Of a stretch of 64,000 bases of DNA, positions 44,066 through 56,891 are shown piece by piece. The notes below the pieces were generated by a model that had not been told where the DNA came from, ran no database searches, and saw only the letters and a list, made by a program, of their open reading frames with translations. The DNA lies in the NCBI RefSeq assembly GCF_002127325.2, contig NC_035445.2, forward strand, positions 79,512,772-79,576,771, read 5' to 3'. Both the position numbers and the translations under genes were made by a program. How positions within the stretch are numbered: the stretch's first letter is position 1; every line of letters begins with the position of its first letter. Source of the DNA: Helianthus annuus. Taxonomy: Eukaryota; Streptophyta; Magnoliopsida; Asterales; Asteraceae.

Positions 44066-44834
44066 AGGTATTTCGTCTTTTAAAAGTCCCGTTTAGGGCA
44101 GTGTGTAACCTTTTATGTTTACTGGAATGTTAAGTTTATGAGATTCATTTTTGTCCTTATATACATTAAATATGAAATAAATAAATCAAAAAATCATTCC
44201 TTTTAAATTAATCTGCCTACCATATATTAAATAAAGAATCTTAATGGTGAGACCTAGCCTGGTGTCATTATAAGACCCGGCCAAGATGGTGAGACCTGAT
44301 TAAAAGATTCAGATTCCTGTTAACCTCTGTAAACATGTTAGCATTCTTAACAGACGTGATTCGTTAAAAATCACACGCGTCATTCTTATATAAGAATTCT
44401 TCAAAGGATTCCAAAACCTAAATTAATGATTTATAAATCATGGGTTTAAAATCATCAATTAAGATGATTACTTATCAAACATCCATTAGTGATGTAGTGC
44501 CTACGGGCCATACTTATTGTCATATGAGACAAAAGACAGTTGTAGTCTATGACTCCCTGTCAGAAAAGGTAAAAGAACTATGGTTCAAACCTTCATGCCT
44601 TGATTCTCTGAAATCATGGCTGATAATATATAAAACGTCCTTGTGACTAGGCTTTTGTGCCACTAACAATATTGTTTAGGATAAGTTATATTCAAATCCT
44701 AAATAAAAGTGAGTAACAAATTAACCAAATATGGTCTATGTTTACCATGGTTAACGAATTGCCATAAAAGACAATTCCATAATAAACTCCTAAATAAAAT
44801 TTTGTCATATTCTTTGTAACTGATCAAGATCTCA
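44066..44834 (+). other. Leader of B between palindrome cluster and gag
   Basis: About 770 bp without a credible gene. It contains a single copy of the 44-bp unit that is amplified in A (near 44477-44520). Confidence 0.6.
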
Positions 44835-46526
44835 ATGACTGACCCAGATGGAGTTAATAGTCATTCAAAGGAGGATGACAATGATAACGCCCAAATTAAT
44901 ATAACGGGCGCTGAATTGAAAGCTTTAGTAGACGACGCTGTTAAGACGGCCTTAGAACGACAATATGAAGAGTATAGCGAGTCTCGAAGCAGGACCCGAT
45001 CTACACCACACTCTAAACCAAGAACCCATTCTGAACCTCACAGCAAACCACCCTCAACCCAGTCTAAACCTAAGAAGGATGACGATCGGCACTCATCAAA
45101 TGAGAATAGTGTCCGTCCTAAGAATAAAGTGTTCGATGATGCACCTCGCGCCAAGGGTTGCACGTATAAGTATTTTGTTTCCTGCAAGCCCCGAGATTTT
45201 ACTGGGGAAAAAGGCGTTGTGGATTGCATGACCTGGCTGGACGAAATGGACACTGTTGTGGACATTAGTGGTTGCGCTGAGAGGGATGTGGTGAAGTTTG
45301 TATCCCAGTCATTTAAGGGTGAAGCCCTAGCATGGTGGAGATCATTAGTTCAAGCCTCAGGGAAGGTTGCTTTGTATAGCATGTCATGGGAGCAATTTAT
45401 TGCTCTCATCAAAGAAAACTACTGCCCTCAGCACGAAGTTTAGAAGATAGAGTCTGATTTCCTATCACTGGTCATGAAGAACCTGGATTGCCAGGCTTAT
45501 CTCACAAGTTTCAACACCCTATCAAGATTGGTTCCGTACCTTGTGACCCCGGAACCTAAACGGATCGCATGTTTCATTGGGGGTTTGGCCCCAGAGATAA
45601 AAGCTAGCGTGAAGGATTCTAGGCCCGCTACATTTAGATCCGTGGCAGATATATCTCTGTCTCTCACACTGGATGCAGTAAGACAGAGATCTCTGAGAAA
45701 TGCTGATACGGAAAAGAGGAAACGTGAAGATGATGATTCACGTAGGTCAAGCAAGAAGCATCGAGGAAATCGTGACCACAAGAAGGGATCAGAGACCAAG
45801 AAGAATGACCGACAGTCGGGCGATAGGCCCAAGTGCAATGTTTGCAAGAAGCACCATTTCGGAAGGTGCAGGTATGAACAGAAATCCCAGCCAAAGGCAT
45901 GTGGGATTTGCAAGTCCTCTGAGCATAGGACTCTTGAGTGCAAGAAACTCAAGGATGCAACTTGTTATAGTTGCAACGAAAAAGGGCACATCAAGACTAA
46001 CTGCCCGAAGCTAGTAAAGAAGGCTGAAGAAGGGAAAAAGACCAATGCCAGGGTCTTTCAGATGAATGTTCAAGAGGCTATCCAGAACGACAACGTCATA
46101 ACCGGTACGTTTCTTATCAATGATGTATTCGCAAGAGTGTTATTTGATTCTGGAGCAGATAAGTCCTTTATGGATAATAAGTTTTGTGAGTTATTAAAAT
46201 TGCATGTTAAAGCCTTGAATGTGAACTTTGAGGTAGAGTTAGCTGATGGGACTTTGGAAACAGTCTCAACTGTTTTAGATGGATGTGTTATATCCATTAG
46301 GAATCACTCATTTCCTTTATCCCTGTTACCCTTTAAACTAGCTGGCTTCGACATAGTGTTGGGTATGGATTGGTTATCGCATAACCAAGCCCAGATTGTG
46401 TGCAACAAGAAACAAGTGGTGATCAAGACTCCGTCTGGAGAACCACTTACCATTCAGGGAGATACTCGGCATGGATTGCCTGCGCAAGTGTCTATGCTAA
46501 AGGCATCCAGATGTTTGAAGAAATGA
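44835..46526 (+). pseudogene. gag: Gag-protease part of the B polyprotein, with nonsense codons
   Basis: One frame from ATG 44835. Acidic N-terminus, Ser/Pro/Lys-rich linker, gag domain (CKPRDFTGEKGVVDCMTWL, FKGEALAWWRSL), then an in-frame TAG at 45441-45443. The same frame continues to the zinc knuckle CYSCNEKGHIKTNC, preceded by a Cys/His-rich stretch, and the protease active site FDSGADKSFM with GFDIVLGMDWLS. A TGA at 46524-46526 separates it from pol, which is in the same frame 12 bp later. Intact relatives make one gag-pol polyprotein; here two nonsense codons block it. Confidence 0.88.
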
Positions 46527-46538
46527 TGTGTCATTTAT

Positions 46539-49406
46539 ATGGCACAGGAGACTATTGGTGAGGAGAAACCCAAGATTGAAGACATCCCAGTCATCTCTGA
46601 CTATCCTGAAGTTTTCCCGGAAGAACTGCCTGGTTTGCCACCAGATAGGCAAGTGGAATTCAGTATCGACATCATTCTAGGAGCAGCGCCTATCGCAAGA
46701 GCACCTTATAGATTGGCACCTACGGAAATGAAAGAATTGAGGACGCAGCTAGATGATCTGCTAGCCAAAGGTTTTGTAAGACCCAGTTCGTCTCCATGGG
46801 GAGCACCAATCTTATTCGTCAAAAAGAAAGATGGTTCGATGCGTCTATGCATCGATTACCGTGAACTTAATAAGGTTACAATCAAGAATAGGTATCCTCT
46901 GCCCAGGATCGACGATCTGTTCGATCAGCTTCAAGGAGCGAGCTACATTTCCAAGATTGATCTCAGGTCAGGCAACCATCAATTGAAGGTCAAGGACGAA
47001 GATGTGCACAAGACTGCATTTAGGACTCGTTATGGTCATTTCGAGTTCCTAGTGATGCCTTTTGGGCTCACTAATGCACCTGCCGCATTCATGGATCTCA
47101 TGAATCGCGTTTGTAAGCCTTATTTGGATAAATTCGTCATTGTCTTCATCGATGACATCCTCATATACTCAAAAAGTCAAGCTGACCATGAGAAACATCT
47201 TCGATGTATTCTTAAACTGCTTCATCAAGAAAAGCTTTACGCCAAATTCTCTAAATGTGAATTTTGGCTACGAGAAGTTCAATTCCTTGGACACGTAGTC
47301 AGTGAGCGTGGAATCCAAGTGGATCCCGCCAAAGTTGAAGCCGTCATGAATTGGCAAGAGCCGAAGACGCCTACAGAGATTCGCAGTTTCCTAGGTCTAG
47401 CAGGATACTACAGACGCTTCATCGAAAATTTCTCAAGAATTGCTGCACCCCTAACTTCTTTAACTAGAAAGAATATAAAGTTTAATTGGGGCCCTAAGCA
47501 GCAAGAAGCTTTTGATATCCTTAGGAAGAAGTTAAGCAATGCTCCTGTGTTGACATTGCCGGACGGAATGGAAGAATTTGTAGTATATTGTGATGCATCG
47601 CACACCGGGATGGAATGTGTGCTTATACAAAAAGGCAAGGTCATTGCCTATGCTTCGCGACAGTTGAAAGTACATGAAAAGAATTACACCACCCATGACT
47701 TGGAGTTGGGTGCCGTTGTATTTGCACTAAAGCTATGGAGGCACTATTTGTATGGCATTAAATTCGTGATCTATTCTGATCACAAAAGCCTCCAGCACCT
47801 GTACAATCAGAAAGATTTGAATATGAGGCAGCGACGTTGGATGGAAACTCTGAACGATTATGACTGTGAAATAAGATACCATCCAGGCAAGGCCAACGTA
47901 GTCGCAGATGCCTTGAGCAGAAAAGAAAGAGTGAAACCAATAAAGATCAATGCCAAGAGCATTGAAATCAAGAACAGTCGGAACGAAAGGTTGTTAGCTG
48001 CACAGAAAGAAGTTGTGTCAGAAGCTAACTATCCCAACGAAATGCTAGGAGTAACTGAAGAACAGTTATCCTATGGCAAAGACGGAATTCTGAGATTAAA
48101 TGGAAGGATATGGGTTCCTGTTTATGGAGGTCTTCGGGACGTTATCCTTCAGGAAGCCCACAGTTCCAGATATTCCGTTCATCCTGGAGCGGACAAGATG
48201 TACCAGGATTTGAAGGCAAACTTTTGGTGGATAGGCTTGAAGAAGTCTATAGCCACCTACGTAGCAAAGTGTTTGACTTGTGCTCAAGTAAAAGCTGAAC
48301 ATCAGAAGCCGTCGGGCTTGCTGCAACAGCCTGAACTTCCCGAGTGGAAATGGGAGATGGTGACGATGGATTTCATCACCAAGTTGCCAAAGACAAAGAA
48401 GGGAAACGATACAATATGGGTAATAGTTGATAGACTGACCAAGTCAGGACATTTCCTACCCATAAAGGAGACTCATAGCTCCGATATATTAGCCCAGTTG
48501 TTTGTAGATAAGATTTTATCCCTTCATGGCGTGCCTGTGTCTATTATCTCTGACAGAGATACCAGATACACGTCACACTTTTGGAAAAGTTTCCAACAAT
48601 CTTTTGGCACACGTTTGAACTTCAGTACGGCTTACCACCCTCAGACAGATGGACAGAGTGAGCGTACAATCCAAACGTTGGAAGACATGCTTCGTGCATG
48701 TGTGATCGACTTAGTTGGTAGTTGGGATAACCACCTACCATTGGTCGAGTTCTCCTATAACAACAGCTACCATACGAGCATTAAGGCTGCACCTTCTGAA
48801 GCCCTATATGGTAGAAAGTGTAGAACGCCCATTTGTTGGGCAGAAGTTGGAGATGTCCAGATGACAGGACCTGATATAATATTTGAAACAACGGACAAGA
48901 TTGTCCAAATTCGCGATCGATTGAAAGCTGCCCGAGATAGGCAGAAAAGCTACGCAGATTTGAAGCGTAAGCCTTTCAATTTCGAAGTAGGCGACAAGGT
49001 ACTGCTTAAGGTATCACCCTGGAAGGGGGTGATGCGATTCGGTAAGAAAGTCAAGTTAAGCCCGAGATATATTGGACCCTTCGAGGTAATCGAACGTGTC
49101 GGATCGGTTTCCTATAAGTTAAACTTACCGGAAGAACTCAGTGGTATCCACAATGTGTTCCACATCTGTAATCTGAAAAAGTGTTTCGCTGATGAATCAC
49201 TGGTTATACCGCACACAGATGTACACATCGATGAAAGCTTGAAGTTTGTTGAAAAACCTGTGTCAATCGAGGATCGACAGGTTAAGAAACTTCGCAGGAA
49301 GTATATACCGATTGTGAAGGTAAAATGGGATGCCCGTAGAGGTCCCGAGTATACGTGGGAAGTAGAATCCACGATGCAAGAAAAGTACCCTCATTTATTT
49401 CAATAA
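46539..49406 (+). CDS. pol: Pol of element B: RT, RNase H, integrase, chromodomain-like tail
   Basis: 955 codons without a stop; the first Met follows the TGA and is not the native start. RT has [20 protein letters not shown] and catalytic FIDD at residues 203-206; one conserved Tyr is changed in DLRSGNHQL. RNase H runs from VVYCDAS (about 351) through YSDHKSL to [10 protein letters not shown]. Integrase has a zinc domain ([17 protein letters not shown]) and a DD35E triad at D611, D672 and E708, with a [10 protein letters not shown] segment after it. The C-terminus [20 protein letters not shown] then TWEVE is the chromodomain-like module of Tekay chromoviruses, thought to guide integration to heterochromatin. 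It acts in reverse transcription in particles and integration in the nucleus. Confidence 0.93.
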   Translation: MAQETIGEEKPKIEDIPVISDYPEVFPEELPGLPPDRQVEFSIDIILGAAPIARAPYRLAPTEMKELRTQLDDLLAKGFVRPSSSPWGAPILFVKKKDGSMRLCIDYRELNKVTIKNRYPLPRIDDLFDQLQGASYISKIDLRSGNHQLKVKDEDVHKTAFRTRYGHFEFLVMPFGLTNAPAAFMDLMNRVCKPYLDKFVIVFIDDILIYSKSQADHEKHLRCILKLLHQEKLYAKFSKCEFWLREVQFLGHVVSERGIQVDPAKVEAVMNWQEPKTPTEIRSFLGLAGYYRRFIENFSRIAAPLTSLTRKNIKFNWGPKQQEAFDILRKKLSNAPVLTLPDGMEEFVVYCDASHTGMECVLIQKGKVIAYASRQLKVHEKNYTTHDLELGAVVFALKLWRHYLYGIKFVIYSDHKSLQHLYNQKDLNMRQRRWMETLNDYDCEIRYHPGKANVVADALSRKERVKPIKINAKSIEIKNSRNERLLAAQKEVVSEANYPNEMLGVTEEQLSYGKDGILRLNGRIWVPVYGGLRDVILQEAHSSRYSVHPGADKMYQDLKANFWWIGLKKSIATYVAKCLTCAQVKAEHQKPSGLLQQPELPEWKWEMVTMDFITKLPKTKKGNDTIWVIVDRLTKSGHFLPIKETHSSDILAQLFVDKILSLHGVPVSIISDRDTRYTSHFWKSFQQSFGTRLNFSTAYHPQTDGQSERTIQTLEDMLRACVIDLVGSWDNHLPLVEFSYNNSYHTSIKAAPSEALYGRKCRTPICWAEVGDVQMTGPDIIFETTDKIVQIRDRLKAARDRQKSYADLKRKPFNFEVGDKVLLKVSPWKGVMRFGKKVKLSPRYIGPFEVIERVGSVSYKLNLPEELSGIHNVFHICNLKKCFADESLVIPHTDVHIDESLKFVEKPVSIEDRQVKKLRRKYIPIVKVKWDARRGPEYTWEVESTMQEKYPHLFQ

Positions 49407-49442
49407 ATCTCGAGGTCGAGATTTCTTTTAAGGGGGTGAGGA
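49405..49442 (+). other. Palindrome and polypurine tract of B
   Basis: The near-palindrome AAATCTCGAGGTCGAGATTT (49405-49424, with the pol stop just before) is followed by AAGGGGGTGAGGA, the polypurine tract abutting the 3' LTR. Confidence 0.8.
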
Positions 49443-52400
49443 TGTAACACATCGAAAATTTGCGTCCTATAATGTATTGACACGTGTCATGAGTTTACAC
49501 GTGGTAATAGATACTAAATAAGGACTAAAGTTGACAAACATTGAAAGTATGTGAATCCGAGGGTTCAAAATGTCAACGAGGGATAAATATACTGTATAGT
49601 ACCCTATATGATGCTCGTACCTTCAAACGAATAAATCATGGATCGTACGGTGAGAAATTACAAACTACAGGGGTTAAATGTGTCAACATGTTTAAGTTAT
49701 ACCTCTGAGTGACCCTTTAACAAACTTGAGGCTTTGTAACAGTAAATTACGCTCACTAGAATATACGATGTAAATTTCGCAAAGTTCCGTTTTAAAACGA
49801 GAAAGTTATGATCGAATTCGTATGCGAGGGGTTAAAAGCGTCAACATTAAAAGTTAGGACTTTTCGTATGTGAGAAATTACAAACTACAGGGGTTAAATG
49901 TGTCAACATGTTTAAGTTATACCTCTGAGTGACCCTTTAACAAACTCGAGGCTTTGTAACAGTAAATTACGCTCACTAGAATATACGATGTAAATTTCGC
50001 AAAGTTCCGTTTTAAAACGAGAAAGTTATGATCGAATTCGTATGCGAGGGGTCAAAAGCGTCAACATTAAAAGTTAGGACTTTTCGGGTAGTAATAAACT
50101 AACCGAGGACTTAACGACGCGGGTAAAAGTCACGGGGCCCTTATTCGTAAATAAGAAAGTCCCAAAACGCAAAGTTACCCTTTCGAAACGCCAAAGGCCA
50201 ACTGCAATTATGAAAAAGATTTGAAAATCTTGCAAACAGGTCTCAGGCGGGCCGCGTAAGATTAGCAAAGGGGCTTACGCGGGCCGCGCTGACAGTAGAA
50301 GATATGGGCTCTGACATTGAGATTCAGGCGGGCCGCGTAAGAGTAGAATGACCATTTACGCGGGCCGCGTCAGCCTCCCAGATGCAGAGAATTCGGACAG
50401 AAGCACTGTTGAGTGTTTTAACCGACTTAGGAACCATTATTATGAGCATAGGCGCCCCCTAAACGACCCCTAGCACTCAGGGACACTTGTTGATGATCTA
50501 GGAACACTTGTAGCACTTGTTGTCAATGATCTAAGGTGCCTAATTTACTATAAAAGGCCACATTGTTGCAACAAGTTCTTCACACCTCATTCTGCTTCCT
50601 TGATCATTTCTGGAGCTCAAGAATCCTCCCTTAGCATCTCTGGTCGTGTACTAAACTTCTGTAAGTGTGCTTGACCCTTCGTAGTTTAGTTTTTGCTTAG
50701 TTATAGCTTAAAAGTCAATCCGTCGTAACTAACGATTGACTTAACGGTGAATCACAAATGATCCAGTGATTATTCGAAACAAAGGTAGTTATATGTTGGT
50801 AATCATGTGGGCATTAAACCCTTAAAAGGGCACCCTCTGATTCCCACTCTAACTAATCCAAATGTCGGGTCAAAGTTGCTTAGAAAAAGTCAACAGAATG
50901 CTAACTTTCGATTTTATGCATAATTAGTAATGTAGATAGTGTGTAACCTGTTTTATCACTTATATAACATGATAATAAGTATTATAACTGGTCTAAGCTT
51001 GTTTGATCCGACCATTTACTGTTTTGACCCGGTTCAGAACCGAAAGTCGCAAAACTTTGACTTTTGCTTTGACTTCAGTTCTGACCCGTTATGGTATGAT
51101 TTAGATATACTTAGGACTCTCTTAGGACCAGGTTACAAGATGGTATAACCCTCTGTGACCGGTTCGTTGGTTGCCCGAGTTGTTTGCACATTTCCGTTAT
51201 ATGCTTAAATGTTGACCATAACGCCCTTTTGACTTTAAAACGAGAATTTTGGACGGGTGAAAGGACACTAACCTTAGTTACTGATTTCTAAGCATGTCCT
51301 TAAAATTTCATGTCAATCCGAGGTCTAGAATAGGAGTTATGCTAATTAGCGCAATTAAGGAAACTTTAGTAATTAAACGGCGCAATTAGCATAAAGCCTA
51401 TCTAAACCCAAATTTCGACACCAAACCTTTTACACACTGATGTAAAATAATATTTTGAGATTTTTAAAGATTTTTAATTATTTTTAACCTGCTCATAACC
51501 TGCGGTTATGGCATTGATTCGGTAAATACCAAATATGCCCTTTTCGGACATAAAATGTGTTATACATGGTATTTTGACCCGAATCCAATTGCTACTAATT
51601 TCATATAGTAAATAAAGTATTTTAAACTTTATAACCTGTTCAGAAAACTTAGATTTCCTGTAGAACCCGGAATTCTCTTTTATAATCTTTAAAATGACCG
51701 AAATACCCCTACGGGGCGTATATTGGAATTAAACTCGTTATGGGCATAATGGAAGGTATCCTACTGATCCCACAACCTCTTTAGAGCATATTAACTTAGG
51801 AAACCTGTGTAGGACTCTTACGGTTACCTGTTACGCCGTTTGCGCGTACGGTTCGGTTTATGTAACTAGTTTACATAAACTAGCCGAAACGGGTCAAACC
51901 TTATCGTTTTTACCTCAAAATCCAGAATGTGTTTATATTACCCATATAAAACAAGTCTTCAAACTTGTTGGGTCCAAACCACATTTCATTCCTGGTTTTC
52001 GCCTTTCATGCGATTAAACCGTATTAACCATTTGAAACTGACCGGTCTAAGCTAAGGCTAAATTAAAGACCCGTTAGGATTCTAATAGGTTGTTATAAAC
52101 CTTCGTTCCAGAATAGGAGACCAGTAATAGATACTTGCATTTGTTTGTTGAGGTTATTCCTTGCTCAGGTAAATACTTTTAACTTATTTTCCGTTATACG
52201 GGCTTGGGTTACGGTATATAAAATACCGCTTGGTCGGGCAATTGACCCTAACTCATTAGTAGTTGGGTATTATCAATGTGACCCGTTTAAAAATTGGTTT
52301 TGTTGGCTTTACGCCTTTGGGAGCTTAATGACCATGTCCCGGATATCCTTGGCAGCATTTTACGAAATGGCCACGACCTTGACACGCGGGTGTAGGCGTA

Positions 52401-52973
52401 CACCCGACAATGTGTCTATATTTATAAAAGTATAACCGTTGGTTTTCTCGCCACGGCTTTATGCTATGTGGCGTGTCTATTAACCTTAAACCCGGCACGA
52501 CCCGGGCGACTGAACGCATAGTGAACATGTAATTCTTTTACAAGATTTGATTGATTAATTATCCCAAGTTATAAAGAGTTTGTGCCTTGTGCATTCAAAT
52601 CGATTTTATTAAACCTTTTACAAAAGTGTCGGTTGAATGTATTTACCAGTGTAAACTGACGTATTTTCCCCAAAAAGATTAAATGCAGGTTCTACACGAA
52701 ATAGGCTGGCCACTCCTTAGCATCGTTAGAGTCTCGCAAGCTTGGGATGCCACTATCTGTTGAACATTATTTCCTATTTTATTTTGATCCCCTGTGGATT
52801 ATTTCGACTACTTGTGATACTTGGATATTACATTCGATAGTTGAAATATATCTATCTTTATGCTTCCGCTGTGCATTTAAATATTGTGTGGTTTGACTAT
52901 ATTGTTGCCAACTACGTCACGGTAATCCCCCACCGGGCCCACCGGTGAAACGTGTGGAAATCGGGGTGTGACA
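49443..52973 (+). repeat. 3' LTR of element B (3531 bp)
   Basis: Starts TGTAACACATCGAAAATTTG and ends CGGGGTGTGACA. It is nearly identical to the 5' LTR apart from the F insertion there, a 220-bp tandem duplication here (49652-50088) and a ~21-bp duplication near 50490. Confidence 0.92.
49652..50088 (+). repeat. 220-bp tandem duplication, only in the 3' LTR of B
   Basis: Units starting GAGAAATTACAAACTACAGG at 49652 and 49872, period 220 bp. The 5' LTR has one copy (from about 36077). The two units are nearly identical. Confidence 0.88.
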
Positions 52974-53529
52974 GATACTATTTGGGTGATCGTGGAAACC
53001 ACTCGAGTTCCAGGTTGGGGATCGAGTGCTACTCAAAGTCTCACCTTGGAAAGGTGTAGTTCGTTTTGGCAAACGAGGCAAGCTCAATCCGCGATATGTC
53101 GGACCGTTCGAAATCATAGAGAAAATAGGCAAAGTGGCCTACAAACTAGACCTACCAGCAGAACTTGGTGGAGTTCACAACGTATTTCACGTGTCAAATC
53201 TGAAGAAGTGTATGTCAGATGAGACCCTCATAGTTCCTTTGAAGGAGCTCACTATCGACGATCAGTTTCGATTCGTCTAGGAACCAGTTAAAATCACGGA
53301 CTGGGATGTTAAGGTCCTCAAGCACACCAGAATACCTCTTGTTCGGGTTCGTTGGAACTCCCGTCGTGTCCCAGAGTTCACCTGGGAACGAGAAGACCAA
53401 ATAAAACTCAAGTATCCCCAGTTGTTCGGAAACAATGCAACTACTACTGAGGCTGAAGCTACTACAGAATTTCGGGACGAAATTCCAAATCAGCGGGGGG
53501 ATGATGTGACACCCAAGGAAAACCAGTAA
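52974..53529 (+). pseudogene. pol: Pol of element E, second part (integrase end and chromodomain-like tail)
   Basis: Resumes after B at the duplicated gatac with TIWVIV, then a deletion and frameshift remove the integrase core: the second Asp and the Glu of the triad are gone. Sequence resumes with [44 protein letters not shown]. An in-frame TAG follows at 53278-53280, then the tail with VRVRWNSRR and FTWERE, ending near 53529. Together with 33840-35848 this is one gene split by B. Confidence 0.85.
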
Positions 53530-53605
53530 ACTACACAACTTAACTAGCTTCCTCAGTAACCGCATGCTAAATTTCGGGACGAAATTTCTTTCAAGTTGGG
53601 GATAA
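53467..53605 (+). other. 3' internal end of E: two palindromes and polypurine tract
   Basis: GAATTTCGGGACGAAATTC at 53467-53485 and AAATTTCGGGACGAAATTT at 53569-53587, followed by AAGTTGGGGATAA next to the LTR. The second copy equals the palindrome of element C. Confidence 0.8.
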
Positions 53606-55773
53606 TGTGACAACTCGAGTTTCCAAGATTCTACTTCCGCATTAATTGCACGTTAACTGTTTAGTTGTTTGATTGTTTGACTGGTAACTATACACTTGAT
53701 TATAAGTTGAGATGGTTGTTTGATATATTATGTGTTTAATATAAGTAAAGTGTTGGTTGCATGAGCATAAACTTGTAAACTGTTTAAGATTAGAACTACC
53801 CGACGAAACAAAGTGTTTCACCATCAACCACTCCGACGAAACAGGAGTGCTTCGCCATAAGTCACCTCGACGAAACAAGTGTGTTTCGTCACACACATCT
53901 CGACGAAACAAGTGTGTTTCGCCGGCCCAGTGATTCACCGAGGCCCATTAAAGGCCCAGTACGTCTTTACGAGTATTTGTTGCGTGAAACTGTTACACTC
54001 GACATTCTTTTGGCAAATTGAAACCCTAGAACCTCTCCACTCTCCTGCGGCAGCCATCACCCCTTACCATCATCTCTTTAGGAGATTCTTATGTTTCATC
54101 TTAACTGGTTAGTCACGTTTATTGATTCGATCTACCTGCAACGTTATGTGTAAATTGATATTATAGTAAAAAAATGATTTCTGAATGATTTTGACTATGA
54201 TTGATGTTATTTTTAGAGTTGATGATTCTGTTGTATATGATTGGATTGATTTTGTTCATTGTCCACGATTAGATTTGATGTTATATCATAAATCATTCAG
54301 ATTTGGTCTAATATTATGAATGATACGGTTTGTGCCACTGTTCATGATCGATGTTGATAGTTATGAGATTCAGATGTCATGTAACTAATTGTTATGGTAT
54401 GATTAGGGTTTATGCTAGATGAGGTGTGCCCTGATGAATGATTATGAATGATCTCTGTATGAGTACTGTGTTGCATGTTTTCCGTATGATGATGACGGCA
54501 GTTAGGGTTTGTGTGATTTACATAACTGTTATGTGACGTAACTGACATTTTGACGAAACGTAGGACGGCGAAACTGACATGACGAAACAAATACGTTTCG
54601 CCGAAACCATTTATGACGAAACAAACACGGCGAAACAGTGTGTTTCGCCGAGGGTAAATACGACGAAACAGTGGGTGTTTCGTCGAAGGGAAGTAACGAT
54701 GAAACAGGGGTATTTCGTCGAGTTAGAAAACTGCACTGTAACTAAGTTATTTCTGTTAAAAGTTAACTGGGTCAGTCATATGTCGTTAAATGTAACTCAT
54801 GTGAATATGCGATTAACTGTTGAATACTATGAGCCGATTGTTACTTAGTAGATACTGTATGATCATGAATGATACGTGAGCTATGTGGATGTGAACTGAT
54901 TGTGAATACATGCATAACTATATGATTGGATTGAATTATTTGTGAGCACATACTTTAGCATACCGAGCAAACCATGGTGAGTTCACACTCTTTCCAAGGC
55001 ATGGGATTCCCAAGGGTTGGGAATGGGTAAATGAACTAAACGGTAATTACGACCATCCTCTGTGGGTAGGATGCCAAGTATACACACTGGACCAAACCTC
55101 TATCATGAAGTCCCTCATTTATATCGACTTAATCGCCGAGGCGTTTGGCGAGCGGGTCATTAGTTAATAGCGCTATTAGGTTTAACAAACCTCACACCGT
55201 GTAGTTCGAACAGGCGTGTACTAATGGACTATGGGCAAAGGGTCAATGCTGATAGACATTGACTAAGGGCACCTCTTACATTTTCGTAGCAGTCGATACA
55301 CACGGTCTAGTAACACATGGGAAGCCCCCACTAATCTTCGCACACATGTCTGGGAGACCGCGATACGAATTAATACGATACATGGTTTACAAAGCGAGCA
55401 TATGATTTAAGAAATGAATACTATAACTAAACAACCAACTGTGAACTCGCTCAACTTTGTTGTTGACTCGTTGTTACATGCCTTGCAGGTCGTTAGGTAC
55501 TCATGGAGCTTTCACAGGGAGGCGCGGATGTTGTGGGACATGGCAGTGTGTGCTATGCTAAAAACATTACTTTATTTCATATTTAATACTTACATTGGGT
55601 TTTACAATTATGCTTCCGCTAAACACTTAACTATGTTTTTGATTTGAAACACCTTTCATATTGTGTGGTTAAATTTTACTTGTTACTTGTTATGTTCAAT
55701 ATGATTGGTGGCTTGATCCTCAGTCACGCCTCCAGGCGGTGGTAATCCGCGTGTGGAATTTGGGGGTGTGACA
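53606..55773 (+). repeat. 3' LTR of element E (2168 bp)
   Basis: TGTGACAACTCGAG at the start and GGGGGTGTGACA at the end, followed by the TSD catgt (55774-55778). Scattered substitutions against the 5' LTR amount to about 1-2% by eye. Confidence 0.92.
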
Positions 55774-55778
55774 CATGT

Positions 55779-56443
55779 ATAACTAACCGAAATAAATGTG
55801 TACATGTTATTAAACTAAGAAATATTCGGCTTAGTCCCCCATAACACGGACGGCGCATAACTCTAGTTATAATACAAGTTGGGTTACAAGCATAAAAGAT
55901 CATTCTCAACAAGTGGAACCTTGTAATCAACTTTCAAATATAGCGGTAGGTCTTAAAATTTTGTTTTTAGACTGAATTGTGATGTAAAGAACTAAATATT
56001 ATTGTAACTTCACCCTCAAAACCGAAAAAATTTGGTGAAAGAAATTGTAGGAAATGGGTCACAATTATAATAAAAATTATATACATAAATATAAAATTGT
56101 AAAGATACTCTCTTTACATAATTTCTAAGAAATTGTAGTACCCGTACCGTGTACAAATCCATACAAAATTAAATATGAAATACAACATATTTAAATAAAT
56201 CGATTCAATTCGATGTCTTTGACAAGAGCTTGAGAAGTGTCTTCTTGTACAATTTTTGCTACGAGAACTTGAACCACGTCTCCTTGTGCGATCCTTCTTG
56301 GCTGCAAAAATGAACAAACTGATGTTGATGTTGTGGCTGAGGCACGTGTTCAACTCGATTCCTTTAAAACAGATTTCGCTCCTCTACTAAAGATGACGCG
56401 TCTATTTCCCAGGGTACAACAACCGAAGGAGTATGTACTGCCG
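55779..56443. other. Intergenic DNA, nothing identified
   Basis: AT-rich sequence right of E. The original insertion site of E joined this to 29726. The small minus-strand frame at 56114-56353 has no recognisable domain. Confidence 0.45.
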
Positions 56444-56447
56444 GAAA

Positions 56448-56891
56448 TGGCCACGCGCCCGAGGTTACACCGGATAAAATTATTGTGTTAAAACTTGTGG
56501 AAAATAATGATATGAAGGTGATGAAATTGAATAGAGAAAACATATCTCTCTAAGTACCCAACACATGGGTCTTCAAGTCTTCACCACTTCTCCAAGAATT
56601 TTTCATGCATATTTTTTTTTCTTGTAGTTTTCTCATCATTCCAATGAGGCACATAGCCTACCATTTTTATAAGAGATGTAGGTAGTGAAGAGTTACTCTT
56701 AATTGGTGATTTATTAGAGACATAAAACTCTAATAAAAGTTTCACTTAATTAGTGATTTAATTAGAGACATAAAAACTCTAATAAAAGCTAATAAAGTGA
56801 CATAAAAACTCTACTCAAGAGTTTGTCACCATGAAGAGTCCATTAATTATCACTAAATTAATTTCCATTCACATTATTCTAATTTTGAACA
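56448..56891 (-). repeat. 3' LTR of element G
   Basis: 444 bp, sense start TGTTC at 56891 next to the polypurine tract, sense end CGCGTGGCCA at 56448. Confidence 0.7.

Larger units (their letters stand above)
35849..52973 (+). mobile_element. Element B: Tekay-type Ty3/gypsy element with extra ORF, nested in E
   Basis: Flanked by the perfect duplication gatac (35844-35848 and 52974-52978), which lies inside the E integrase. 5' LTR 35849-42486 (containing solo LTR F), internal region 42487-49442, 3' LTR 49443-52973. The gene order is extra ORF, gag, protease, RT, RNase H, integrase, chromodomain-like tail, matching A where A is visible. Pol is open throughout; gag has one nonsense codon, another lies between gag and pol, and the extra ORF has two frameshifts. 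Confidence 0.93.
29732..55773 (+). mobile_element. Element E: Tekay-type Ty3/gypsy element, host of nested B
   Basis: Two LTRs of ~2170 bp (29732-31903 and 53606-55773), about 1-2% different by eye, are flanked by the perfect 5-bp duplication catgt (29727-29731 and 55774-55778). Without the nested element it is about 8.9 kb, with a gag-pol frame carrying stops and a deletion of the integrase core. It was inserted first; B landed later in its integrase coding region. Confidence 0.92.
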
